In this document: positions 44,913 to 53,590 of the stretch, in pieces | How the letters are laid out: each line of letters begins with the position of its first letter | Numbering within the stretch: the first letter of the stretch is position 1 | NCBI RefSeq assembly: GCF_041053105.1 | Contig: NZ_CP163444.1 | Coordinates: forward strand, 1,550,001 to 1,614,000 | Length of the DNA stretch: 64,000 nt | Direction: 5' to 3' | Source of the DNA: Streptomyces sp. R44 | GTDB lineage: Bacteria > Actinomycetota > Actinomycetes > Streptomycetales > Streptomycetaceae | Notes under the pieces: generated by a model | Database searches by the model: none | Told to the model about the DNA's origin: nothing | Seen by the model: only the letters and a program-made list of their open reading frames with translations | Program-made: the position numbers and the translations under genes

Positions 44913-45689
44913 TCAGGAGGACTTGCGGCCGAGCAGCTTGCCGACCTTCTCCGCGCGCGCAGACAGGCCCCAGCCGGTGACCCGCCACAGCGCCTCGACG
45001 ACGATGTTGCGGCTCATCTTCGAGTCGCCGATCTCGCGCTCGACGAAGGTGATCGGGACCTCGACGACGTGGAAGCCGGCGGCGACCGCCCGGCGCGCCA
45101 GGTCGACCTGGAAGCAGTAGCCGGCCGAGGCCACGTCCTCCAGGCCCAGGCCCTCCAGGGTCTCCTTGCGGAAGGCCCGGTAGCCGCCGGTGACGTCGCG
45201 GATCGGCACGTCGAGCATCACGCGCGAGTAGAGGCTGCCGCCACGGGAGATGAACTCGCGGGACTTCGGCCAGTTCACGATCCGGCCGCCGGGCACCCAG
45301 CGGGAGCCGAGGACCAGGTCCGCGCCCTTGAGGGCGGTGAGCAGCCGCGGGAGCTCCTCGGGCTGGTGGGAGCCGTCGGCGTCCATCTCGACGAGGACGC
45401 CGTAGCCCTGCTCGATGCCCCACCGGAAGCCGGCGAGGTAGGCGGCGCCGAGCCCCTCCTTGCCCTTGCGGTGCAGGACGTGCACATGGTCGTCCTCGGA
45501 CGCGATCTCGTCCGCGAACTTGCCCGTGTCGTCGGGGCTGTTGTCGTCGGCGACGAGAACGTGCGCCTCGGGTACGGCTTCCCGCACCCGCGCGACGATC
45601 GGCTTGATGTTCTCCGCCTCGTTGTAGGTCGGAATGATCACCAAGGCCTTGCCGAGCGGGCCGTAACGCCTCTGGCCACCGTCGTTCAC
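44913..45689 (-). CDS. ppm1: Polyprenol monophosphomannose synthase
   Basis: 258 aa GT2 enzyme that moves mannose from GDP-mannose to polyprenyl phosphate, the donor for protein O-mannosylation and lipoglycans. Marks: IIPTYNEAENI, the metal-binding ADDNSPDDT and EMDADGSHQPEEL, and the loop GSRWVPGGRIVNWP. It lacks the membrane domain fused in some homologues. The start is a GTG with GAAGGGGC upstream. Corresponds to SCO1423, which in S. coelicolor affects phage phiC31 receptor glycosylation and antibiotic sensitivity. Confidence 0.94.
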   Translation of the reverse strand: MNDGGQRRYGPLGKALVIIPTYNEAENIKPIVARVREAVPEAHVLVADDNSPDDTGKFADEIASEDDHVHVLHRKGKEGLGAAYLAGFRWGIEQGYGVLVEMDADGSHQPEELPRLLTALKGADLVLGSRWVPGGRIVNWPKSREFISRGGSLYSRVMLDVPIRDVTGGYRAFRKETLEGLGLEDVASAGYCFQVDLARRAVAAGFHVVEVPITFVEREIGDSKMSRNIVVEALWRVTGWGLSARAEKVGKLLGRKSS

Positions 45690-46157
45690 TACTGCCCCTT
45701 CGGATACATACGCAGGCCCCCACCATAGCGAGGTCCCCGGAGTGGTCCGGCGCGGCGGGTCGGGTGGGACGGGTGACGTGGGGGTCTCACGGAGCGTGTT
45801 CCAGGGGTGACGTGCGGTGCGGGGCCCGGCGTCCTTCGGTCCGACCTGGGAACCGCTGGCTGCGGGTCGACCGAGAGCCGTTGTCTACTGAACGTCCGGG
45901 CCCCACCCGGGTCGCACCTTCCGCCGGAGAAACCTTCCCGCGCGGCCGAGGCGCGGGCGGCGTTCGGCTACGGCGTGGGGGTGCGGTCCGGTCGGACGTC
46001 CTGTGGTGGACGCCGTGAACCTACCCGTCCCCGACCGGCGACTGTCAACACCCGCTTGACCTGCGGAGACTTCCCGAAAGCGCAGGCCGGAGGGGAAGAT
46101 CCGCAGGTCGGGGACAAGCGTCCGAGATCATGGTCCGGGGTGCGAAATGTCCCCACA
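45690..46157. other. Intergenic region between ppm1 and the amidohydrolase gene
   Basis: 468 bp with both flanking genes on the minus strand. The ppm1 promoter must lie here, but I find no clear -35/-10 pair. An imperfect hairpin sits at 46058-46109. No supported gene was found on either strand. Confidence 0.5.
46058..46109 (-). terminator. Bulged hairpin downstream of the amidohydrolase
   Basis: GACCTGCGGA (46058-46067) pairs with TCCGCAGGTC (46100-46109), continued by CTTCCC/GGGAAG (46070-46075, 46093-46098) after a small internal loop; outer GCTT/AAGC extends it. It lies 49 bases beyond the amidohydrolase stop and may end that transcript. Confidence 0.4.
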
Positions 46158-47795
46158 TCACTCGTTCGGCCGTACGAACACCGTCTGCCCGTACACCACC
46201 GTGCGCAGACAGACCGGGAGTTCGAGCCCGGGCGACAGATCGGGCAGACCGGGCGTTCCGGACCGGGGGTCGGTCGACCAGCGGGCGACCCGGTCGTCGG
46301 GCGCCTGGACGACGAGCTCCTCGGTGCGCCAGACCGCGTAGTCGGCGGGGGCGCCGGGGACCAGCGTCCCCGCGTCGTCCCGGCCCACGGCCCGCCAGCC
46401 GCCCCGGGTGTGGGCGGTGAAGGCGGCGCGGGCGGAGATCCGGTGCTCGGGGGTCCGGTGGAAGGCCGCGGCCCGGACGGTGCCCCACGGGTCGAGCGGG
46501 GTGACCGGGCTGTCGGAGCCGAAGGCCAGCGGCACACCGGCGCGCAGGAGGGCCGCGTACGGGTTGAGGGTGCGGGCCCGCTCGGCGCCGAGCCGGTCGG
46601 CGTACATGCCCTCCTCGCCGCCCCAGAGGGCGTCGAAGGCGGGCTGGACGGAGGCGGTGAGGCCGAGTTCGGCGAAGGCGGCGATGGTCTCGGGGGTGAG
46701 CATCTCGACGTGCTCGACGCGGTGCCGCGCGGCGCGGATGCGGGCCAGGCCGAGCTTGTCGGCGGCGGCCCTGACGCCCTCGACGACGGCGGACACGGCG
46801 GCGTCCCCGATGGCGTGGAAACCGGCCTGGAGGCCCGCCTCGGTGCAGGCGACGACGTGCAGGGCGATGGTGGCCGCGTCCAGGTGGGCCGAGCCGCGGT
46901 GCCCGCTGTGGTCGGTGTACGGCTCGTGGAGGCAGGCCGTGTGGGAGCCGAGGGAGCCGTCGGCGAAGAGGTCGCCGGCCGCGCCGAGGGCGCCCAGGGC
47001 CCGCGCCCGCTCGACGTCGAGGTCGGCCCAGTAGCCGACGACCCGGGGCCCGGCCTCCTCGCGCGCGAGGTCCAGGAGGCCGGTGAAGTCCTCCTCGGAG
47101 GAGATCTGCGGTCCGCCGCACTCGTGGAGGGTGCCGATGCCGAGGGAGGCGGCCTTGAGCCGGGCGGCGCGCTGGGCCTCGGTGCGCTGCTGCGGCGACA
47201 CGGCGCCGAAGGCGGCCGCGCGCACGGCGTGGTGGGCGTCACCGGTGAGCGGCCGCTGCCCGTCGTGGAAGCCGTCCAGGTCGCGGATGCCGGGCACGAG
47301 GTCGAGGAGGGCGGTGGTGACGACGGCCGAGTGCACGTCGATCCGGGTCAGGTAGAGCGGGCGGCCGCCGGTGAGCCCGTCGAGCTCGGCGCGGGTGAGC
47401 GGGCGGCGCTCGGGCCAGCGGGAGGCGTCCCAGCCGTGGCCGATGAGGATGCGGTCCTCCGGGCGGGCGGCCGCATGGGCCCTGATCAGCTCGGCGGCCT
47501 CGGCGAGCGAGGCGGCGGCGGACAGGTCGAGCCCGGTGAGGGCGAAGCCGGTGGCCGTGGTGTGCACGTGCGCGTCGACGAACGCCGGGGTGACGAGCGC
47601 GCCCTCCAGGTCGACGACCTCGTCCACACCGGACGCGAAGGCGTCGGCCGCGCCCTCCGAGCCCACCCAGGCGACGTGACCGCGCTCCACCACCATGGCG
47701 GTGGCGAAGGGATCGGTGGGGCTGTGGACTTCTCCACCGCGCAGCAGCACGGTGCGGTGTTCGCCGGAAGACGCAAGCGGCATGGACTCACTCAT
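46158..47795 (-). CDS. Amidohydrolase family 3 protein
   Basis: 545 aa TIM-barrel metal-dependent hydrolase of the YtcJ-like amidohydrolase_3 group. Marks are AFVDAHVHTTATGF (HxH), GSLGSHTACL, FHAIGDAAV, HRVEHVEML and the Asp in FGSDSPVTPLDPW. Substrates are typically exocyclic amides or N-acyl compounds; none can be named. The ATG at 47795 (MSESMPLASS) was chosen; an in-frame codon 24 residues upstream falls inside the palindromic element at 47806-47974. The element thus occupies its promoter or leader region. Confidence 0.85.
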   Translation of the reverse strand: MSESMPLASSGEHRTVLLRGGEVHSPTDPFATAMVVERGHVAWVGSEGAADAFASGVDEVVDLEGALVTPAFVDAHVHTTATGFALTGLDLSAAASLAEAAELIRAHAAARPEDRILIGHGWDASRWPERRPLTRAELDGLTGGRPLYLTRIDVHSAVVTTALLDLVPGIRDLDGFHDGQRPLTGDAHHAVRAAAFGAVSPQQRTEAQRAARLKAASLGIGTLHECGGPQISSEEDFTGLLDLAREEAGPRVVGYWADLDVERARALGALGAAGDLFADGSLGSHTACLHEPYTDHSGHRGSAHLDAATIALHVVACTEAGLQAGFHAIGDAAVSAVVEGVRAAADKLGLARIRAARHRVEHVEMLTPETIAAFAELGLTASVQPAFDALWGGEEGMYADRLGAERARTLNPYAALLRAGVPLAFGSDSPVTPLDPWGTVRAAAFHRTPEHRISARAAFTAHTRGGWRAVGRDDAGTLVPGAPADYAVWRTEELVVQAPDDRVARWSTDPRSGTPGLPDLSPGLELPVCLRTVVYGQTVFVRPNE

Positions 47796-47805
47796 GCCCA
47801 CCAGG

Positions 47806-47974
47806 CTAGGGCCTGGCCGGCGGGTCAGGGTCGGGTGGGTCGCGGCGTCTGGTGCGGTGCATCGCAAGGCGCCGGGGCGTCCTCGTAGCGGAGCTACCAG
47901 GACGTTTCGGCAACGCGGCGAGGCGCCGTGCCAGGCGCCGCGACCCCGGCCCTGACCCGCCGGCCAGGCCCTAG
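47806..47974. repeat. 169-bp palindromic intergenic element with 25-bp terminal inverted repeats
   Basis: The ends 47806-47830 and 47950-47974 are perfect 25-bp inverted repeats (outer ends CTAGGGCCTGGC and GCCAGGCCCTAG). Inside, GGTCGCGGCGTCTGG and CCAGGCGCCGCGACC pair with one wobble, and GTCCTCGTAGC-GGA-GCTACCAGGAC forms a central hairpin with one mismatch. It carries no transposase and looks like a MITE- or REP-like family of streptomycete intergenic DNA. It lies between the AsnC/Lrp gene and the amidohydrolase, ten bases from the latter's start codon, and could also act as a terminator. Confidence 0.7.
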
Positions 47975-48029
47975 GACCTGCCCGGAGCCGGTTTGTCCGG
48001 CAGGTCCCCCCTGTGGCGGGCGGGTCGCG

Positions 48030-48470
48030 TCAGATGCGCGGCGGTCTGGCCTCGTACGGCGTGGACAGGACGACGGTCGTGCGGCTGGAGACGCCGGCCT
48101 GGGAGCGGATGCGGCTCAGCAGGTGCTCCAGCTCCAGCGGGGTGGCGACGCGGACCTTGAGGATGTAGTTCTCGTCACCCGCGACGCTGTGGCAGGCCTC
48201 GATCTCCGGGATGTCGGAGAGCCGGTCGGGGGTGTCGTCCGGGGCGCTGGGGTCGAAGGGTTTGACCGAGATGAACGCGGTGAGCGGCAGCCCCACGGCC
48301 TCCGGGTCGACGACGGCGGCATAGCCGCGGATGACACCGCGCTGCTCCAGGCGGCGGACGCGCTGATGCACCGCCGACGTGGACAGGCCGGTGGCCTTGC
48401 CCAGGTCGGTGTAGCTCATGCGCCCGTCCTTGACGAGCAACTCCACGATCTGACGATCCAGCTCCTCCAT
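48030..48470 (-). CDS. Lrp/AsnC family transcriptional regulator
   Basis: 146 aa. The N-terminal helix-turn-helix (SYTDLGKATGLSTSAVHQRV) is followed by a RAM ligand-binding domain (GDENYILKVRVATPLELEHL). Family members sense amino acids and often regulate amino acid metabolism or transport. The target is unknown; the divergent small protein gene across ~225 bp is a candidate. ATG at 48470. Confidence 0.93.
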   Translation of the reverse strand: MEELDRQIVELLVKDGRMSYTDLGKATGLSTSAVHQRVRRLEQRGVIRGYAAVVDPEAVGLPLTAFISVKPFDPSAPDDTPDRLSDIPEIEACHSVAGDENYILKVRVATPLELEHLLSRIRSQAGVSSRTTVVLSTPYEARPPRI

Positions 48471-48613
48471 GCGGTGACCCTATGACCCCGGAGGGAATCG
48501 GGCACAGCCGGGGGCGGCCCGTATAGGGCGCTATGGGCTGTCACGGGGCACCTGCGACAGGCATGTGACGAACGCCACAGGTTTGCACCTGCTCCGAAGT
48601 CTCGCCTCACGGT

Positions 48614-48629
48614 TATGCGGAGTTCCGCA
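48614..48629. promoter_or_regulatory. Palindrome ATGCGGA-GT-TCCGCAT upstream of the small Cys protein
   Basis: Perfect 7-bp arms around two bases, 66 bp before the ATG at 48696 and 143 bp from the divergent Lrp start. An operator is plausible. No -10/-35 pair could be placed with confidence. Confidence 0.4.
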
Positions 48630-48695
48630 TGGGAAGTGCTTGCTGTGGTCGAGGCCGCACAGATCCGGCCGACCCACCCGAGGGGGAGAATCCCA

Positions 48696-49064
48696 ATGCA
48701 GGAGCCTGTTGAATCGGTCGACACGTCCGACGAGCTCGACGCGTACGACACCTTTGAGATGTTCCGGGTCGTCTGCCCGGAGTGCGTGCAGCCCATCGCG
48801 CTGCTCGCGGACGAGGACGCGCTGCCGGAGCACGCCCTCTGCCCGACGCCGTGGAACCCCTTCGTGCTGACGGTCTGCGCGGGCACGGGCCTCGCGGCCT
48901 CCGAGGCCCGCCCCGCCGACGACGTTCTGGGCGTCCAGGAGCAGGACACCGCGCTCCTCCTGACGCTCCCCCAGGGCCTCGACTGGCGCACGCAGCCCTT
49001 CTCGCACGTCGGCGGTCCGGGCTCGCGTCCGATCCGGGTGCCGCAGATGCGGCGCGCGGCCTGA
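48696..49064 (+). CDS. Small conserved-looking protein with CPEC motif
   Basis: 122 aa, acidic N terminus. It contains CPECVQPIALLADEDALPEHALC and later VCAGTG, giving Cys residues that could bind zinc or respond to redox state. I do not recognise a named family. The ATG has GGGGGAGAA about seven bases upstream; in-frame codons further upstream lie beyond the palindrome and lack such a site. It is convergent with the phosphotransferase, with nine bases between stops. Confidence 0.72.
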   Translation: MQEPVESVDTSDELDAYDTFEMFRVVCPECVQPIALLADEDALPEHALCPTPWNPFVLTVCAGTGLAASEARPADDVLGVQEQDTALLLTLPQGLDWRTQPFSHVGGPGSRPIRVPQMRRAA

Positions 49065-49073
49065 GCCGTCCGG

Positions 49074-50165
49074 CTACCAGTAGCTTCCCCGCACCATCGC
49101 CGCGAGCGTGGCGTGGTGCAGGATCAGGCCGTCCGGGTCACCGGGCACCTCTACCTCGCCGAAGTGAGCCTGGCGGTACGCGATCCTGAGCATCACGATC
49201 GCGTGCCGCAGCGCCGCGTAGAGCGTGTGGAACTCCATGTCGCGCGGGGTGTGCCCGGTCAGTTCCGCGTACCGCCCCTCGACCGCGTCGCGCCGCAGGA
49301 AGTCCGGGAGGCCGGGCTGGCCGAAGCCGACGGTCAGGTCCTGGAAGAAGCGGTGCAGATACACCGCCCAGCCGAGGTCGACCTCGCGGGGGACGTACGA
49401 CGCCATCTCCCAGTCGAGGACGGCGGCGGGAGTGAACCCGTCGTAGACGATGTTCCCGATGCGGGCGTCGCCCCAGCCGAGGACGGCCGGGCCCTCGTCG
49501 GCGGGCCAGTGCTCCTCCAGCCAGCCGAAGGCCGACTCGATGAGCGGCGAGGGCGCGAGTCCCTCCACCACCCAGGCGTAGTAGGCGCGTTGGGCGTCGA
49601 CATGACGGCGCAGCGGGCTTCCGGTGCCTTCGGGCAGCAGGAACTCGGCCTCCTTCGCCGGGAACTGGTCGTGCAGCCGGGCCAGTACGGAGACGGACTC
49701 GGCCTCCAGCCGGGCGCGTTCGGCGTCGGTGGCGGCGTGCAGCCAGTTCCCCTCGTACGTGTAGGGCATGACGTCCGGCGGGACGCGGCCCTCGGCGCGG
49801 GCCATCACGAAGAAGGGCGCGCCGAGCGGTTCCGGGTCCTCCTCCAGCCAGAGCACGCGCGGCACGGGCACGTCGGTGTGCTCGCCGACGAGGCGCATCA
49901 CCCGGTGCTGGCGGGCCATGTCGTAGACGGGGAAGACGGTGTACGCGGCGGGGTCGGCGGCCAGCCGCAGGGCGCAGCCGCGTACGGGGGCGTCCGGGTG
50001 GTCGAGGTCGAAGAGCAGGGTCTCGCTGGACATGCCGTTGGAGCCGGGGACGGCGAGGCCGTCGACCCTCGCGCCGGGCAGGTGCCGGTCCAGCCAGGCG
50101 GTGAGCCGCCGGCCGAGCTCCTCGGGGTCACGGGTGGTGGTGCGGGGGCGGGGGGCGGTGGCCAA
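49074..50165 (-). CDS. Phosphotransferase family protein (APH/ACAD10-like kinase fold)
   Basis: 363 aa aminoglycoside-phosphotransferase-fold kinase. The catalytic loop is LGWGDARIGNIVYD (the usual HGD is WGD, frequent in actinobacterial members) and the metal site is AVLDWEMA. Relatives fused or adjacent to acyl-CoA dehydrogenases phosphorylate hydroxy-acyl-CoAs; an acyl-CoA dehydrogenase gene lies 1.7 kb away. The start is TTG with GAGGAG six bases upstream, ten bases after the preceding stop, so the two genes form an operon. Confidence 0.85.
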   Translation of the reverse strand: MATAPRPRTTTRDPEELGRRLTAWLDRHLPGARVDGLAVPGSNGMSSETLLFDLDHPDAPVRGCALRLAADPAAYTVFPVYDMARQHRVMRLVGEHTDVPVPRVLWLEEDPEPLGAPFFVMARAEGRVPPDVMPYTYEGNWLHAATDAERARLEAESVSVLARLHDQFPAKEAEFLLPEGTGSPLRRHVDAQRAYYAWVVEGLAPSPLIESAFGWLEEHWPADEGPAVLGWGDARIGNIVYDGFTPAAVLDWEMASYVPREVDLGWAVYLHRFFQDLTVGFGQPGLPDFLRRDAVEGRYAELTGHTPRDMEFHTLYAALRHAIVMLRIAYRQAHFGEVEVPGDPDGLILHHATLAAMVRGSYW

Positions 50166-50175
50166 GGGACGCTCC

Positions 50176-51297
50176 TCAGGGGGCTGTTGACGTGTGGTCG
50201 GCGAAGCCGCTGGGGTCGTGGCGGCCGAAGGAGCCGTGCTCGAAGATGCCGTGGCCGGTGCGGCCGTCGAGGGTGAAGCGGGCGGCGTGGTCGGTGACGC
50301 CGTAGGCGGCCATGGGGTGGGCGGCCGGGTCGGAGAGGTCGTAGACGCGGCGGTCGGTCCAGCCGCGGCCCTGCCAGGTGCCGTGCTGCCAGTCGGTGGC
50401 GGGCGGGTAGCCGGCACCGACGGCGAGCGGGGAGGAGGCGAGGATCTCGACGCCGATCTCCAGGGGCTTTCCGGCCGGGTCGGCGAGATGGACCGTGGCC
50501 CGTTCGGGGTCGCGGGTGCCGGGCCGGTACGTGATCTCGGTGCGGGGCCAGCCGAGTTGGGTGTCGCGGCGGCCGTTCCGTACGAGCAGCGCCTCGTTGA
50601 GGGTGCGGTAGCCGTCGGCGTCCTCCTGGGCGATGACCATGAGGAAGCGGTCCTCGAAGCGCATCGGGATCCAGAGCCAGTGGAAGCCCTCGGGGCGGAA
50701 CTCCGCGGCGCGGCCGGGTTCCTCGCCGGGGATCGGGCGGACGCCCCAGCTGCGGTCGCGGGTGCCGGTCCACTCCCCCGCCGTGACGGCGAACTCCTCG
50801 CCGCCGGCCCTGATGGTGCCCGTGCAGTGCCCGGCCTGGACGAAGCGGCGGCCCTCCAGGGTGAGCCTGCCCCCGTGGCGCTGGGTGTGGTGGGGCTCCC
50901 AGACGGCGGGGAAGTCGCCGCTCCAGGCGAGGTCGAAGGAGAGCCCCTCGGAGTCGTCGGGATCGGCCGCGCAGTGCAGGGAGAGGCGCTTGAGCGGTTC
51001 GTCGACGGTGATGGTCAGCGGGCCGACGGAGAGCCGCATCCGGTCGTCGCCGAGGGCGTCGGAGGCACGGACGGCGTGCAGCCGGTCGCCGATGCGCAGG
51101 GTGGCGTAGGCGTCGACGACCCCGGTGTTGGGATAGACCCCGAGACCGGCGATGAGCAGGGCCCGTCCGGTGTGGTCGAAGACGTGGAAGATGCAGCGGT
51201 CGTAGGCGTTGCGGTCGCCGCTGACGTGGTGCTTCATCGAGAGCGGTGCCTGGTGCACGGGGTATTCGTCGAGCGCGACGGGCCGGTCGTCGTCCAC
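50176..51297 (-). CDS. Hypothetical beta-rich protein (AttH/CrtC-like), coupled to phosphotransferase
   Basis: 373 aa, soluble, rich in beta-strand-type segments and Trp/Arg motifs such as WTGTRDRSWGVRPI and FHWLWIPMRFEDRF. The layout resembles the two-lipocalin-like-domain AttH/CrtC group often found beside phosphotransferases and lipid enzymes, but I cannot fix a family. The GTG has AGGAGG seven bases upstream. A CTGACG-N3-CGTCAG operator stands just before it, shared with the DUF35-thiolase operon, pointing to lipid or terpenoid-like metabolism. Confidence 0.65.
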   Translation of the reverse strand: MDDDRPVALDEYPVHQAPLSMKHHVSGDRNAYDRCIFHVFDHTGRALLIAGLGVYPNTGVVDAYATLRIGDRLHAVRASDALGDDRMRLSVGPLTITVDEPLKRLSLHCAADPDDSEGLSFDLAWSGDFPAVWEPHHTQRHGGRLTLEGRRFVQAGHCTGTIRAGGEEFAVTAGEWTGTRDRSWGVRPIPGEEPGRAAEFRPEGFHWLWIPMRFEDRFLMVIAQEDADGYRTLNEALLVRNGRRDTQLGWPRTEITYRPGTRDPERATVHLADPAGKPLEIGVEILASSPLAVGAGYPPATDWQHGTWQGRGWTDRRVYDLSDPAAHPMAAYGVTDHAARFTLDGRTGHGIFEHGSFGRHDPSGFADHTSTAP

Positions 51298-51325
51298 GGC
51301 TGACCTCCTGAGCGGCGAATGGGAT

Positions 51326-51340
51326 CTGACGGTACGTCAG
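51326..51340. promoter_or_regulatory. TetR-type operator candidate CTGACG-GTA-CGTCAG
   Basis: Perfect 6-bp arms with a 3-bp spacer, 28 bp before the GTG at 51297 on the minus strand. It has the same arms and spacing as the site at 7595-7611, suggesting that one regulator controls both operons. Confidence 0.5.
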
Positions 51341-51886
51341 CTCTCGGTCGGGGGGCCAGAGTCGTGCACCGGGTACCGGGCGAACTGCCGCTCGAATCCG
51401 CTCGGCGGTGACCCCGGCAGCCGGGGCGCGTTGGTCCGGGCATGACCACGCTGTACACCACTCCCAGCGGTTACGGTCGGCACCGGCAGGCCGAACCGCG
51501 CGGTGAAGAATCGGTTCATCAGCCGATGGCGCCGTCGACCGCGCCATCGACGGCGACGTCGACGGCGCAGGAGCAGGCACCGGTGCCGATGCCGGTGCCA
51601 TTGCCGATGCCGTCGCCCGCACAGGGACAGGCACAAGTGCAGGGACAGGCACCCGCGCCGGCCCCGGCCCCGGTCCCCGTGTCCGTGCCCGTGCCCGTCC
51701 CGGTCCCCGTACCGGCGCAGGGGCACGCGCAGGCGCAGGTGAAGCCCCCCGTCCCCGCCGACCCGCCCATCTACCGCGACGTGCTCTCCCTCTGGGCGAG
51801 CCAGGGCCGCACCCTGCCCGGCCACCGCGACCAGGAGTGGGCGCGGCTCGCCGCCGGACCCGTCTGGGCGGACCGCACGGTGCGCG

Positions 51887-53059
<1,173 letters not shown>

Positions 53060-53182
53060 GGCCGGACGCTCCTCCCTGCCGGGCGCGCGGGGCGCGACGA
53101 TCGGGGGGAGTATGCCCGTTCCGTGCCGACGGATCACGTGGCCGCCGGGGATCCACACGGTTGCCGGTCGACCGGCGTCGGG

Positions 53183-53329
53183 TCACATGAGCCCGGCCCG
53201 GGTGACGAGGACGGCGAGCAGGACGACCAGGGTCCAGCCGAGGACGTGCTCCAGGATCTTGGGGCCGTCGTCACGGGGGCCGCCCGTCCGTGCGCGGGTG
53301 AGGAGACGGGAGTGGGTGGTGGAGGTCAT
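53183..53329 (-). CDS. 48-residue single-span membrane peptide
   Basis: A short protein with a basic N terminus (MTSTTHSRLLTRARTGGPRD) and one membrane helix (ILEHVLGWTLVVLLAVLVTRAG). AAGGTGG lies five bases before the ATG. It precedes the acyl-CoA dehydrogenase on the same strand by ~120 bp. Function unknown; the composition and ribosome site argue that it is real. Confidence 0.6.
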   Translation of the reverse strand: MTSTTHSRLLTRARTGGPRDDGPKILEHVLGWTLVVLLAVLVTRAGLM

Positions 53330-53394
53330 GCCGACCACCTTGCGCCACGGGGGCGGGCCTGGGGTAGGACGCGGGTCACGTCCCCCTGGGGCCG

Positions 53395-53538
53395 GCGCGG
53401 CGCGGTCCGGGGCCTCCGCGGCGCGGTCCGGGGCCGCCGCGGTCCTGGGCCGCCGCGGCGCGGTCCGGGACCGCCACGCCGCGGTCCGGCGCCGGCGCGC
53501 CGTGGTCCCAGGCCGCCCCGGCACGGTCCGCGGTCGTC
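53395..53538. repeat. Degenerate 21-bp GC-rich tandem repeat
   Basis: About seven imperfect copies of a unit like GCGGCGCGGTCCGGGGCCGC with 21-bp period, one copy shortened to 16 bp. It occupies most of the space between the helicase stop and the membrane peptide start. I see no gene in it; the open frames across it only reflect the 21-bp periodicity. Confidence 0.6.
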
Positions 53539-53554
53539 GGCAGGTGTCGTGGCA

Positions 53555-53574
53555 GAGGGGGCCGGGGCCCCCTC
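53555..53574 (-). terminator. Short terminator hairpin after the helicase gene
   Basis: GAGGGGGCC-GG-GGCCCCCTC, 17 bases past the helicase stop on the minus strand. A compact, very GC-rich stem; probable transcription end. Confidence 0.45.
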
Positions 53575-53590
53575 CCCCACGTCCACCGGA

